NCBI GenBank assembly: GCA_017524035.1
Contig: JAFWUY010000037.1
Span: 1 to 49,467 of the forward strand
DNA length: 49,467 nucleotides
Origin: Lachnospiraceae bacterium
GTDB lineage: Bacteria > Bacillota > Clostridia > Lachnospirales > Lachnospiraceae
Direction of reading: 5' to 3'
In this document: piece after piece, positions 13,423-23,500 of the stretch
Numbering within the stretch: position 1 is the first letter of the stretch
How the letters are laid out: each line of letters opens with the position of its first letter
Translations under genes and position numbers: made by a program
Notes under the pieces: model-generated
Told to the model about the DNA's origin: nothing
What the model saw: the letters and a program-made list of their open reading frames with translations, nothing else
Database searches by the model: none

Positions 13423-15813
13423 TTAACCATAGAACGCCATATAACCGTCCCAATATACGCCCTTACCGCTTCCGATCTGAATTCCTCCGAAAGTGGTTTC
13501 ATCATCATATCCTTCATTGACGACCGTCGCATAGAAGGGATCGGCCTGAACAGGGCCCGGTCCCATATAAAACCCTATTATGAAATCCGTGGTTGCCAGG
13601 CCACCGCCATTAGCAGCGGAACTGGAGTATATTTTGTCGTTACCTGTCAGTATTCTTGTCGAATTGTCGCCATATGTAAGTACAAGTGACAGATCCGTAT
13701 GAGTTCCCGTAGGATCATTTGTAGGATGGAAATATGTAGCCCAGACGATTATCTGTTGTGTTGAAATATCATAGTTTATTTCAACATCCGACAGATCATT
13801 TCCATGGAAAAGATTTACGGAATTTGAATCATCAAGAAACTGATAATTAATCAGAAGTCCAACCCTGTTGATCGTAAGCAATTCGGTATTACCATCCGAA
13901 TAGGTTATCCTGACAGGTACGCTGCTGTAATAATTGGACCAAAATGTTATATTGAACCCACCATTATTATCGGATTCAATCGTAACGCCATCCGCCATCG
14001 AGGAATCTGCAAGCTCTACAGATGTGATTCCGTTTGCCACAGTTACAAGATCGGGATTGACCGGATGGATCATTACTGTCGTACTTCCGATATATACGGA
14101 TACCGTTCTTCCGGTTCCCGTACAGGCAACGTTATCCATGTTAAGACCGTTCGGTAAATTAGGCTCACCGTCCTGCCCGACCGCAACATATGATTCACCC
14201 GCCTGCAGGATGCGGACTTTGTTTTCCTGCCCGCCCGGTCCTCCGGCATAATCGGCTATAGCGATCTTGTTACTGAACGAAGATCCGTTATATGCCTGTA
14301 CAAATCTTTCTCTTCTCAGATAGGTGACAAAAGAAGGAGAGCCTTCTTCCGCGATATTCTCATTGCTTCCGCCGCCGTTTCCGTTGATCCTGACATTTGA
14401 TACATTACCTGCAATGACGCATACGGAATGCTCACCGCTGGGATCTTCCGTATCAGAGTTTGTACTGTCATTATCAAGGTCTCTTACATAAAAAGCTCCG
14501 CCGCTCTGTACCAGAATGTAATTTATACCCGGAAGTGAATAAGCGGTACCCGTTGCGATCACGGGATTGTTTTGTGCATCAACGCCGAGCGTGACCGAAT
14601 AACTGTATGAGGAACCGCTATATACCGATCCGTTTTTATATGATGCGGAATAGTTTCCCGGAGTGGTTGAGACCTCCGTATTATCATATATATACTGCAC
14701 ACCGTCGGCAATTGACATTCCACCGATCTCGAAATCTCCTTCAAGTGCGATTCCGTCCATGAATATCCTGCCGTATATTTCCGCCGCAAGACCTCTTCTT
14801 ATATCCTCGGAATCAACATCGCTGTCACTGTCCAGATCGCTGTATGCGTAAATATAATTATTTATGGCATCTACCGCTGCCGGATCGCCCTGATGAGGGA
14901 AACCCAGTGCGATATGTATATCAAACGCTGCCGGCGGGTTGCTGAAATCAAATGTATACGTCCACTCTTTTCCGTTATTTGAAACGGTTCCAACCGCATC
15001 ATCAGGATTATCACCGACGTTAGCCAACATTATATTTTCATAGGCGGTAGTCACTTTGAAATACAAAACACCATATGTTTCGGGATCAACGTCAAAATCC
15101 GCATGAAGACCCTCTTCGTTAAAATCCGGATACAGTTCATACATTGAACACAGTTCTGATGAATCATCCGTTATTTCCGTATAATCAGTCCCGTTTGCGG
15201 AAACATACAGATGCAGACCACCACCGGCTGCTTCATTTTCAAGCTTAACACTGTCTATATCAATCGACGGGAAGGTCGGTGGGGCGAAGGAATCACACCA
15301 CTTTCCGCCTGTGTAAACAAATTGCATCCACTGAAAGTCTTCCGTGAACTCTTCACTGCCATCGGGTGTATACAGCGTAATTCCGGCAGGGAGGTTTGCG
15401 GCGGACTGCAACAGCATAAGTGCGCCTTCCGAAGGTGCAAGCGTAGTGACCGAAAGCGTTCCCCGATCTTCCCCGGCATCCATTATATTTACACGTCCGC
15501 CCGGGCTGATGTTAAGAGTTCCGATTTCGGCAGATACGCCCACTATCGAAAAATTGTACATGCAATTATCCTGCTGATTCTCCGACGGAATATCCACAGT
15601 GCCATATACGACTCCCGCTTCCGCGGAATAATCATATCCGGGAGGATTCGTTAAGTCATTATAATCATAATCGTCGACTCCAACGTCAACCGGGCCGTCC
15701 GCCCTGACCCTTAACGGGTTTATCTGGGTCAGGACCGCACTGAACAGGACTGCAGCTATCGTAAGATAAGCCAGGACAGCCTTTCTTGTATGACTGATAT
15801 TGTTCATCTTCAT
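13423..15813 (-). CDS. Large secreted protein of unknown function
   Basis: Unrecognised exported protein of 796 residues. A long signal peptide (residues about 1-38, hydrophobic LAYLTIAAVLFSAVL, cleavage near VRA-DG) is followed by an acidic, Asn/Ser/Tyr-rich chain with many short beta-like segments. It has no C-terminal anchor. Residues 326-338 (DLDSDSDVDSEDI) look like an EF-hand or dockerin-type calcium loop, but only one copy is seen. The ATG at 15813 is preferred because GGAGGG lies five bases upstream; the open frame extends further. Its codons are more A/T-rich and ATA-rich than the neighbours, which suggests acquisition. It is followed by the sortase-anchored gene and faces the MFS-LuxR regulator. 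Confidence 0.8.
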   Translation of the reverse strand: MKMNNISHTRKAVLAYLTIAAVLFSAVLTQINPLRVRADGPVDVGVDDYDYNDLTNPPGYDYSAEAGVVYGTVDIPSENQQDNCMYNFSIVGVSAEIGTLNISPGGRVNIMDAGEDRGTLSVTTLAPSEGALMLLQSAANLPAGITLYTPDGSEEFTEDFQWMQFVYTGGKWCDSFAPPTFPSIDIDSVKLENEAAGGGLHLYVSANGTDYTEITDDSSELCSMYELYPDFNEEGLHADFDVDPETYGVLYFKVTTAYENIMLANVGDNPDDAVGTVSNNGKEWTYTFDFSNPPAAFDIHIALGFPHQGDPAAVDAINNYIYAYSDLDSDSDVDSEDIRRGLAAEIYGRIFMDGIALEGDFEIGGMSIADGVQYIYDNTEVSTTPGNYSASYKNGSVYSGSSYSYSVTLGVDAQNNPVIATGTAYSLPGINYILVQSGGAFYVRDLDNDSTNSDTEDPSGEHSVCVIAGNVSNVRINGNGGGSNENIAEEGSPSFVTYLRRERFVQAYNGSSFSNKIAIADYAGGPGGQENKVRILQAGESYVAVGQDGEPNLPNGLNMDNVACTGTGRTVSVYIGSTTVMIHPVNPDLVTVANGITSVELADSSMADGVTIESDNNGGFNITFWSNYYSSVPVRITYSDGNTELLTINRVGLLINYQFLDDSNSVNLFHGNDLSDVEINYDISTQQIIVWATYFHPTNDPTGTHTDLSLVLTYGDNSTRILTGNDKIYSSSAANGGGLATTDFIIGFYMGPGPVQADPFYATVVNEGYDDETTFGGIQIGSGKGVYWDGYMAFYG

Positions 15814-15958
15814 ACATCCCTCCATAAGAAATTGTTTTTGATACATGTAACAACAGCGCCTTGGATTATTAAATATTTCCAATCTTTCTAAATATTTATA
15901 ATCAAGACTATAGTAATGTTATCGTCCGGCAGGTTCAGTACTAATTATCCCCCCGGGG

Positions 15959-15987
15959 ATAATATCAGGTATCAATTTGGTATCAAT
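15959..15987 (-). promoter_or_regulatory. Candidate promoter with direct repeats before exported protein operon
   Basis: On the minus strand TTGATA (15981-15986), a 16-base spacer and TATTAT (15959-15964) fit a sigma-A promoter with a long leader of about 140 bases. GGTATCAAT occurs twice (15968-15976 and 15979-15987), 11 bases apart, one helical turn, and the second copy covers the -35. This could be an operator for the divergent LuxR-type regulator. A CCCCGGGG palindrome lies beside it at 15951-15958. Confidence 0.45.
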
Positions 15988-16076
15988 CGGCGGTTTTAGG
16001 CGGATTTTGCCTTGCACCACGGGTATAAAGATGAAATAATTTTTCAAGAAAAAATACAGAAAGAACCCCGAAAAAA

Positions 16077-17465
16077 ATGAAAATATCCATGAAAAAGAAT
16101 TCAATAATACCGGCGCTAATCTATGGTCAGCTTTACGCATTGACCGGTTCAATGTTCACGACCATCATTTACCGGCTTTTTGAATTTTACGATGAACTGA
16201 CCACCTGCTACATAACAGAGGTTTTCTTCTATATCATGCAGGCGATAGGAACAGTGCTTTATGCCATATTTATCAGAAGAAACGATCAGGCACTAAAAAA
16301 GCTCCCTCTTAATATCCTGATCCTTATTCCGTCCCTTTTCGGGATCCCGGCGATCATTTCCGGCAACGGGATCATGACCATCGTTCTCGGCGGACTGATG
16401 AATCTCTTTATCGGGGCTCATATATGTGCGTTTTTAACAAGATTTACCACTGATATGCCGTTTGAGGACAGAGGAAAGGCCTTTGGCATCGCATATGCCA
16501 TCGGAAGCATCGGCACATATCTCCTTTCGCTTCCCAGCGGCGGGTCGGCTCTTACACAGGACTACATCATATATGTGTATATGGCACTTACGGTCATTTC
16601 TGTACTTCTTGTCACACTCTTCCTGAAGGATACGGCAATTGCCCCCATCGAGAAGGATCAAAACGGAAATCCTCCGCTGCTTAAGCTCGATAAGGGCGAT
16701 CTTACCGTTCTTCTGCTCATTTTTATGATATATGTGATCAATTCGGTCGGGCTTCATTTTAAGCCGCCAAGCTCAGATTCCGTAAATGTCGTCTTTTCAC
16801 GAGCTTTCTATTCGATAGGACTGATCGTTGCCGGCATCATCACCGACAAAAGCAGGAAAGCCGGCGCCATAAGTGCATTTATCGCTCTCGGCTTCTGGCT
16901 TATCAGTCCCGCTTTGATGCAGAGTGCCGGAATAACAACATTTACCATTCTTCCGGGCTATATATTCCTGGGATTTACCGGTATGTACAGAATGATCTGC
17001 TTCTCGGATCAGGCTGAAAAGGACAGAAAAAAACAGGCCATCGCTACCTTCGGCTTCGTAGGAATGCTTCTCGGGCAGGCAGTCGGCACCACAATAGGTG
17101 AGATCCTATATAATAAACAGCTCGTTCTGATCTGCATCACGATGCTGATGTACATATTCTACGGTGCCCTCTTTTTCATCGTGATGCCCTTTCTGTATCC
17201 GGATAAAAAGAATGAACTGGTCACTCTTCCGCTGGAGGACAGAAAGGCCCTTGCTTTCGAAAAGTACGTGCAGAAATACGGTTTCAATGCCAAACAGTCC
17301 GATGTGTTAAAGCTTCTTCTCGAAGGCGATTCCAATTGTGAGATAGCAGACAAGCTTTTCCTTGCTGAAAGTACGGTGAAATACCATGTGAAAAACATAT
17401 TAAAGGTCACCGGATTCACAAACCGCGGTGACCTTATAGAAGACTTTAAAAAGGATACTTTCTGA
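16077..17465 (+). CDS. Membrane-embedded LuxR-type regulator with MFS-like domain
   Basis: Residues 1 to about 385 form some 11-12 hydrophobic helices like a major facilitator transporter (for example ILILIPSLFGIPAIISGNG). Residues 401-462 are a LuxR/NarL helix-turn-helix (LKLLLEGDSNCEIADKLFLAESTVKYHVKNIL, split here by its turn at SNCEIAD). Such fusions are known mainly from Coriobacteria and other gut Actinobacteria and some Firmicutes, where the membrane part is thought to sense a substrate. The first ATG has a poor ribosome site; an ATG 12 bases downstream is an alternative. It is divergent from the exported protein operon, its likely target. DNA binding by a membrane-tethered domain is inferred. 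Confidence 0.85.
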   Translation: MKISMKKNSIIPALIYGQLYALTGSMFTTIIYRLFEFYDELTTCYITEVFFYIMQAIGTVLYAIFIRRNDQALKKLPLNILILIPSLFGIPAIISGNGIMTIVLGGLMNLFIGAHICAFLTRFTTDMPFEDRGKAFGIAYAIGSIGTYLLSLPSGGSALTQDYIIYVYMALTVISVLLVTLFLKDTAIAPIEKDQNGNPPLLKLDKGDLTVLLLIFMIYVINSVGLHFKPPSSDSVNVVFSRAFYSIGLIVAGIITDKSRKAGAISAFIALGFWLISPALMQSAGITTFTILPGYIFLGFTGMYRMICFSDQAEKDRKKQAIATFGFVGMLLGQAVGTTIGEILYNKQLVLICITMLMYIFYGALFFIVMPFLYPDKKNELVTLPLEDRKALAFEKYVQKYGFNAKQSDVLKLLLEGDSNCEIADKLFLAESTVKYHVKNILKVTGFTNRGDLIEDFKKDTF

Positions 17466-17471
17466 TACCGA

Positions 17472-17497
17472 AAACCTCCGGCACAAGCCGGAGGTTT
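17472..17497. terminator. Bidirectional terminator
   Basis: AAACCTCCGGC and GCCGGAGGTTT form an 11-base-pair stem around ACAA, between the converging MFS-LuxR (+) and pyrD (-) genes, followed on plus by ATTTCTTT. Confidence 0.85.
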
Positions 17498-17503
17498 ATT
17501 TCT

Positions 17504-18412
17504 TTATTCCACACATCCTATTATTTCATTAATATTCGTGATACCGTGCCTTTCCAGGTAATCCTCAATACCCTCAACGCACTCGACCGTTGCGTACGGA
17601 TTTACGAAGTTCATCATTCCAACGCTTACGGCGGTGGCACCTGCCATCATGAACTCGATCGCATCCTCGGCGGTCGCTATGCCGCCCATTCCGATGACGG
17701 GGATCTTAACCGCGTGTGATGCCTGGTAGACCATTCTGACGGCGATCGGCTTGATGGCGGGACCGCTCATTCCGCCGGTCTTATTGGCAAGGGCAAACTT
17801 CCTTCTTTCGATATCGATCTTCATGCCGGTGATGGTGTTTATGAGGGATATCGCATCGGCACCCGCATCCTCGGCCACCTTCGCCATCTCGGCAATGTTC
17901 GTTACATTGGGAGTCAGCTTCATGATCACTGGCTTTTTGGTATGAGCCTTGATCTCTTTGGTAATGTTCGAAAGAGCTGAGGGATCGGTTCCGAATGCGA
18001 TCGCACCTTCCTTGACATTGGGACAGGATACGTTGATCTCGAGCATATCAGCCCTCGGCTCGTCGGAAAGTCTCTCGACAACCTCGATATAATCCTCAAC
18101 GGATCTTCCGCAGACATTGACTATGACCTTTGTGTCATAGTTTGAAAGGAAGGGCAGATCTCTTTCACAGAACACTTCGATGCCGGGATTCTGAAGTCCG
18201 ATGGCATTGAGCATTCCTCCGTAAACCTCGCAGACCCTGGGGGTGGGGTTGCCCGGCCAGGGAACATTCGCAACTCCCTTGGTAACGACCGCACCGAGCC
18301 TGTTAAGATCTACGAATTCGGAATATTCCATGCCGGATCCGAAAGTTCCTGATCCTTCCATTACCGGATTCTTGAATGTGACACCGGCTATGGTTACTTC
18401 TGTTTTGATCAT
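17504..18412 (-). CDS. pyrD: Dihydroorotate dehydrogenase B, catalytic subunit
   Basis: Oxidises dihydroorotate to orotate in pyrimidine synthesis, passing electrons through PyrK to NAD. The 302-residue FMN barrel has the class 1B pattern: GSGTFGSGMEY near the N-terminus, the active-site cysteine in NVSCPNVKEG (residues about 127-136), MKLTPNVT, SLINTITGMKID and IGMGGIATAEDA. The start codon overlaps the pyrK stop in ATGA, which shows coupling. It is the last gene of the mocR-RND-pyrC-pyrK-pyrD run and is followed by a terminator. Confidence 0.96.
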   Translation of the reverse strand: MIKTEVTIAGVTFKNPVMEGSGTFGSGMEYSEFVDLNRLGAVVTKGVANVPWPGNPTPRVCEVYGGMLNAIGLQNPGIEVFCERDLPFLSNYDTKVIVNVCGRSVEDYIEVVERLSDEPRADMLEINVSCPNVKEGAIAFGTDPSALSNITKEIKAHTKKPVIMKLTPNVTNIAEMAKVAEDAGADAISLINTITGMKIDIERRKFALANKTGGMSGPAIKPIAVRMVYQASHAVKIPVIGMGGIATAEDAIEFMMAGATAVSVGMMNFVNPYATVECVEGIEDYLERHGITNINEIIGCVE

Positions 18413-19203
18413 ATTTCCACCTCCGATGCCTCAAATACCGGTCCGTCCGTGCAGATGCGTGCATTTTTCACGTGGGAATGGGGATCCTCATGGGCCGTTT
18501 TCACGACGCATCCGAGGCAGGCTCCGACTCCGCATGCCATTCTCTCTTCAAGGGAAATGAACGCGGTCTTTTCACCTGCGAATTCCTTTATCGCCCTGAG
18601 CATGGGCATGGGACCGCACGCACATATGCAGTCAAAATCTATTCCGTTTTCCCTTACGGCATCGAGTACATTTCCTTTGGTACCGACACTGCCGTCTTCC
18701 GAAGCGACATATGTGTCAGAATACTTTTTGAACTCATCAAGCAGGAAAGTGTCGGAATTTCTGTATCCCATAACGGAAATGACCTTTACGCCTGCTGCCG
18801 AAAGTTCCTTGGAAAGCTCAAGCATGGGAGGAACACCGATGCCTCCTCCTAGAAGAAGTGCTCTGACAGGAGTGTCGGAATTTCCGAGTGTTTTTATCTT
18901 CTCTGTATCGTATCCGTTTCCGAGAACTCCGAGAAGGGTTACATCATCGCCTTCCTTAAGATGTGAGAACTCTTCCGTTCCCTTTCCCGCAACGCGGTAT
19001 ACGAGCCTTATGCTCTTCTTATCATCCGATACACCGCAGATACTGATGGGTCTCGGAAGAAGTGCCGACGCATCCTTCGTATATACACCGACAAACTGTC
19101 CGGCCTTCGCATCAGCCGCAAGGCAGGTTTCTATCTCAAGGTCGAATATTCCAGGGGCAAGGCATTTCCGGCTCAGGACCCTGCCTTCTGTTTTCTTTTT
19201 CAT
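18409..19203 (-). CDS. pyrK: Dihydroorotate dehydrogenase B, electron transfer subunit
   Basis: Carries FAD and a 2Fe-2S cluster linking PyrD to NAD(H). The 264-residue protein shows the FAD-binding PRPISICG, the nucleotide-binding LLLGGGIGVPPM, and the C-terminal cysteine cluster ACGVGACLGC with a fourth Cys in RICTDGP. The ATG at 19203 is chosen for a CGGAGAATC site; the longer upstream reading frame would give an atypical N-terminus. It starts 19 bases after pyrC and overlaps pyrD by four bases. Confidence 0.95.
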   Translation of the reverse strand: MKKKTEGRVLSRKCLAPGIFDLEIETCLAADAKAGQFVGVYTKDASALLPRPISICGVSDDKKSIRLVYRVAGKGTEEFSHLKEGDDVTLLGVLGNGYDTEKIKTLGNSDTPVRALLLGGGIGVPPMLELSKELSAAGVKVISVMGYRNSDTFLLDEFKKYSDTYVASEDGSVGTKGNVLDAVRENGIDFDCICACGPMPMLRAIKEFAGEKTAFISLEERMACGVGACLGCVVKTAHEDPHSHVKNARICTDGPVFEASEVEI

Positions 19204-19222
19204 CCCATGATTCTCCGTAGCT

Positions 19223-20515
19223 TTATTTTCCGTAAACGATCTTACCTGACGCAATCGTCATAATTACTTTTCCGGTAAGTTTCCTGCCGATGAAAGGAGT
19301 GTTATGTGCCTTGGATGCGAAATCATCCTCGACCGTCCACTCGGCATCGGGATCTATGAGGACAATGTCCGCGGGACCGCCCTCAGCTATATATCCGGCA
19401 TCAAGATTATAAACCTGCGCGGGACCTATGGTCATGACACGCAGAAGGTCCATCATTGACAGATAACCTTTTTTCACAAGCTCGGTGATGCCGAGTCCGA
19501 GCGCGGTCTCAAGTCCGATGATGCCGCTGGGTGCCTTGGTTATCGGAAGAGCTTTTTCTTCTGTGGTGTGGGGTGCGTGATCCGTTGCGATCATATCGAT
19601 GGTACCGTCCTGAAGTCCCTTTATGATCGCCATTCGGTCGCGTTCGGACCTGAGAGGCGGATTCATCTTGGCATTGGTGCCGTATGCGATGACCGCATCA
19701 TCCGTCAGAGTAAAGTGATGGGGAGTTGCTTCGGCGTGGACATTAACCCCTTCCTTACGGGCCTGTCTTACGGCCTCAACGCCTTCCGCCGTTGAGATGT
19801 GCTGTATATCCACGCTCACTCCCGTACCGGAAGCTATCTGAAGATCTCTTTTTATAAGTGAATATTCAGCCTCAGAGGGAGAACCGCCGATGCCGTAATG
19901 ATCGGATGCTTTTCCGCGGTTTACTCCGTTATTTTCGATAAGCGAAGGATCCTCTTCGTGAAGGCTTACGGGGATTCCGCATGCGGCAGCCTTTAAGAAT
20001 ACCTGTGTGAGAATGCCGTGATCCATTATGGGAAGTCCGTCATCGGTAACGCCGACCGCTCCTGCTTCATGCAGAGCGGGGATATCGGTCAGTTCCTCAC
20101 CCTTCATTCCCATGGTGGCATTGCAGGTCACATAGATATGTATGGGCTCTGCGGATGCCTTTTCCTGCATATAGCGCAGGGTTTCGATATTGTCGCACCT
20201 GGGATCGGTATTTCCCATCATGACCACGGAAGTATATCCGCCCCTGGCAGCGGCTGCTGCGCCCGTATGGATATCCTCCTTGGCGGTAAAGCCCGGATCC
20301 CTGAAGTGCACATGTACGTCGACAAGTCCCGGTGCCGCGATCAGTCCAGCGGCATCGATCACTTCGTCGGCATCTCCGTCTATTTTGCTGACACTGCCGT
20401 CAGTTAAAGGAATGATCTTTTCGACAGTGCTGTCATTCAGTATCAGATCCGCCTTCATCTGCGTCCCCGTCTTCGGGTCCGTCAGAAGTGCGTTCCTGAG
20501 TTGCAATCTGCTCAC
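19223..20515 (-). CDS. pyrC: Dihydroorotase
   Basis: Zinc amidohydrolase that closes carbamoyl aspartate to dihydroorotate. The 430-residue class I protein has the metal motif DVHVHFRDPG (residues about 65-74), DIQHIST, HAEATPHHFTL and the catalytic IATDHAPHT. The start is a GTG with AAGGAG about ten bases upstream. It is preferred over the internal ATG at 20458 because the first residues (LQLRNALLTDPKTG) align with the beta-strand and DP..NG turn at the start of other PyrC proteins. With this start the gene overlaps the end of the RND gene by 83 bases in another frame, which is unusual. Confidence 0.93.
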   Translation of the reverse strand: MSRLQLRNALLTDPKTGTQMKADLILNDSTVEKIIPLTDGSVSKIDGDADEVIDAAGLIAAPGLVDVHVHFRDPGFTAKEDIHTGAAAAARGGYTSVVMMGNTDPRCDNIETLRYMQEKASAEPIHIYVTCNATMGMKGEELTDIPALHEAGAVGVTDDGLPIMDHGILTQVFLKAAACGIPVSLHEEDPSLIENNGVNRGKASDHYGIGGSPSEAEYSLIKRDLQIASGTGVSVDIQHISTAEGVEAVRQARKEGVNVHAEATPHHFTLTDDAVIAYGTNAKMNPPLRSERDRMAIIKGLQDGTIDMIATDHAPHTTEEKALPITKAPSGIIGLETALGLGITELVKKGYLSMMDLLRVMTIGPAQVYNLDAGYIAEGGPADIVLIDPDAEWTVEDDFASKAHNTPFIGRKLTGKVIMTIASGKIVYGK

Positions 20516-23500
20516 GTTCTTTCTTCTCCTTCAAGAATTCCGCCGCATCATCGGGGATATCGTCAAGGCTCTCGGAGCCGGTATCGATATCGAGCGGCTG
20601 TTTCCTAAATAAGATATCATAAATCACGGGAACTATAAACAGCGTCATAAGGGTAGCATAAGCAAGGCCGCCTATGATCACGATTCCCATGCCCTTTCCG
20701 AGCTGTGAGGAAAGGGAATCTCCTATGCAGAGGCTGGCCTCGGCAAGGATCGTCGTCATCGCGGTCATCAGGATGGGACGCATTCTGGTCTTGCCTGCGG
20801 CGATGAGCGCCTCGTGTCTTGAAAGCCCGCCTTTTCGGAGCTGGTTGGTGTAGTCAACGTATACAATACCGTTATTAACAACGGTTCCCATCAGCACCAT
20901 AAGTCCCATCAGGCACATCATGGATATGGGCTCCTTCATGATTCTTAGTCCGAGGAAGCCTCCGGTAAATGCCAGAGGGATCGTGAACAGGATGATGAAG
21001 GGAGAAAGAAGGCTTTGGAACTGCGCGACCATTATCAGGTAGACAAGCACGAGTCCGAGCGCGAGGACGAGTGCCATCTGGCTTATCATCTGGGTCGTGG
21101 TCTCGGTCTCGCCGCCTATGTCAAGCGTATAGCCGCTGGGTAGTTCATACTGTTCAAGCTTGGGAAGAAGCTCTCTTGAAAGGAGTGCGTTATTGTAGCC
21201 TTCCTCTACTCCCGCGGTAACGTCGATGTAATAGCTGCTGTTCTGTCTGTTGATGGATCTCTGTCCGTTCTCGGTAACAATGGATGCATATTCGCTCAAA
21301 GGCTCGTCACGGGTAATGGCATTACCGTCTTCGTCCTCGTCATCTATGGTGAATGTGTAATCCATGATGTTCTGGGCATCAAGCGGCTCAAGTCCCGTGA
21401 TGATCTCCACATCAAGCTTCTCGCCCGCAAGATTGACACTGGTGACCACGCTTGAGGTGGTAAGTTTTCCGTAGATTGCCTGGTATATCTGCGCTACGGT
21501 AAGTCCGTCATTTATGGCGGCATCCCTGTCTATGTACATATGAAGGATCTGCTTGGCATCCTCATTTCCGTTGGAAATATCCGTATATCCGGGAACCGTG
21601 GCGATTATGTCCATGATATCGCCGCTTATCCTGTTCAGCTCATCTATATCATCACCGAATATGGAAAGCGAAAGTCCGCTTCCAAGCATCTGGTCCATGG
21701 CATCCATACCGGAAGTGATGCTGAAGTTCTCACCGAGTCCGAGCTCGTCCGCTACCGCATACATGGAATCGGTTATCTTCTCTATCTCGGCAGCACCGGC
21801 TTCTTCATTTTCACAGAGGATCATAAGGGAGTAATTGCTGTAGCCGTCACTTGTTGCTCCCACAAGTAGAGCCATGTCGGAATTGCCGCTCATAACGCAG
21901 ACCGATGCGATTCCTTCGATCTGACCCAGTCTTTCTATGAGGGTTCCCATCTTCTCGTAGCTCTCTTCCCTTGTCAGATTCTCATCAAGGGTTACGGAGC
22001 CTTCGATCTGGGGAGAGGATGCATCCGGGATCATAACGATACCGGACTGAAGCGCGATGACGATACTGAAAACAAGAAGTCCGACCGCAAGTCCGAGAGG
22101 CAGGATCTTGACCTTCAGGCAGAAGGAAAGAGCCTTCTCATACAGATCCATCATACGGTCAAAGAGTTTGTGGGGCTTGGGTTTGGTCTTCTTTAAAAGA
22201 GTCGAGCAAGCCGCGGGTACAACCGTCATGGAAATGAGCAATGATGAAAGCAGGGTATAAATAATTGTCAGTGCAAGGGGCATCATCAGTTCCCTGATGA
22301 GACCGTCCGTATATACCATGGGGAAGAAAACGCATATCGTGGTGAGGGTGGATGCGGTTACCGCACCGAAAACCTGTCTTGCACCCTGTACCGAAGCACG
22401 CGGAGCTTCTATACCCCGCCCTCGCAATCGGTAAATATTCTCCATAACGACTATGGAGTTATCGACGAGCATACCTATTCCCAGGCTCATTCCGAAGAGG
22501 CTCATCATGTTGAGAGACACTCCGCTGAAATACATTGCGACAAGGGCCGTAAGCACACTCAGAGGAATGCTTATTGCAACAACCAGCGTAGGCAGGAAGT
22601 CCTTGAGGAAGAGGGCAAGTATAAGGATCGCCAGTCCGGCACCGATGAGCATATTGGTGACTACAACGGAAAGGATCATCTCAATGTATGCGCCCTGGTC
22701 CATTATGACAGTGATGTCAAGTCCGGGATACTTTTCCTCGAGCCTGTTCAGCTCCTTGATACATGTATTTGCCACATCGTTCGCACCGGCTTCGCTGCTC
22801 TTGAATACGCTGAGGATTACTCCGTCGTTGGTCCCGAGCTTTGTGAAAGTGACATCCGAATTGTCCACCACCGTGATATTGGCGACATCCTTAAGAAGGA
22901 CGGTTCCGACTCCGTCAATGACCACAAGGGGAGTATTCTCCATTTCCTCTATGGAATTGAATTCATTTCCTATCTTGAGGAGCCATGAGTTGTCATCCTT
23001 ATCATCGATATAGCCCGCCGGCATATCGAAATTCTGTGCATATATGAGCTGCGAAAGTGTCTGAAGGGTAAGAAGCTCGCTTGAGTTGGCCTTCTTTAAC
23101 GCCTCCTGTCTCTGGATCTCAAACTGTGCGAGTCCGTCATTGAACTGGTCAACGGCATCGTAATATGATTCCCAGCCTTCGTTGATCTGCTGCTGGCCGT
23201 CATTGATCTGCTCATATCCGTCCATGATCTGTTCATAAGCGGATTCGATCTGCTCCTGACCGCCTTCAGCCTGCTCTCTTGCCGCTTCAAGCTGCTGCTG
23301 GGCCATCGAAATCTGGGCACTTGCGGCACCGAACTGTGTCGCTGCTTCCATCTTGGCCTTTTCAAGATCAGCCCAGGTTCTGATACCGCCCTGTGCGAGA
23401 CCGGATTCTATCGAACTGATATAGGCCTGCAGCTGCGCTATGCCGGCTTCCGCCTGTCCGATCTGATATTCCAAAGCCGCACGGTTGGTCGCATAATCGG

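Noticed and set aside
20458..20515. pyrC start at the ATG at 20458
   Set aside because: That start would remove the first beta strand that aligns with other PyrC proteins, and its ribosome site is weaker than that of the GTG.
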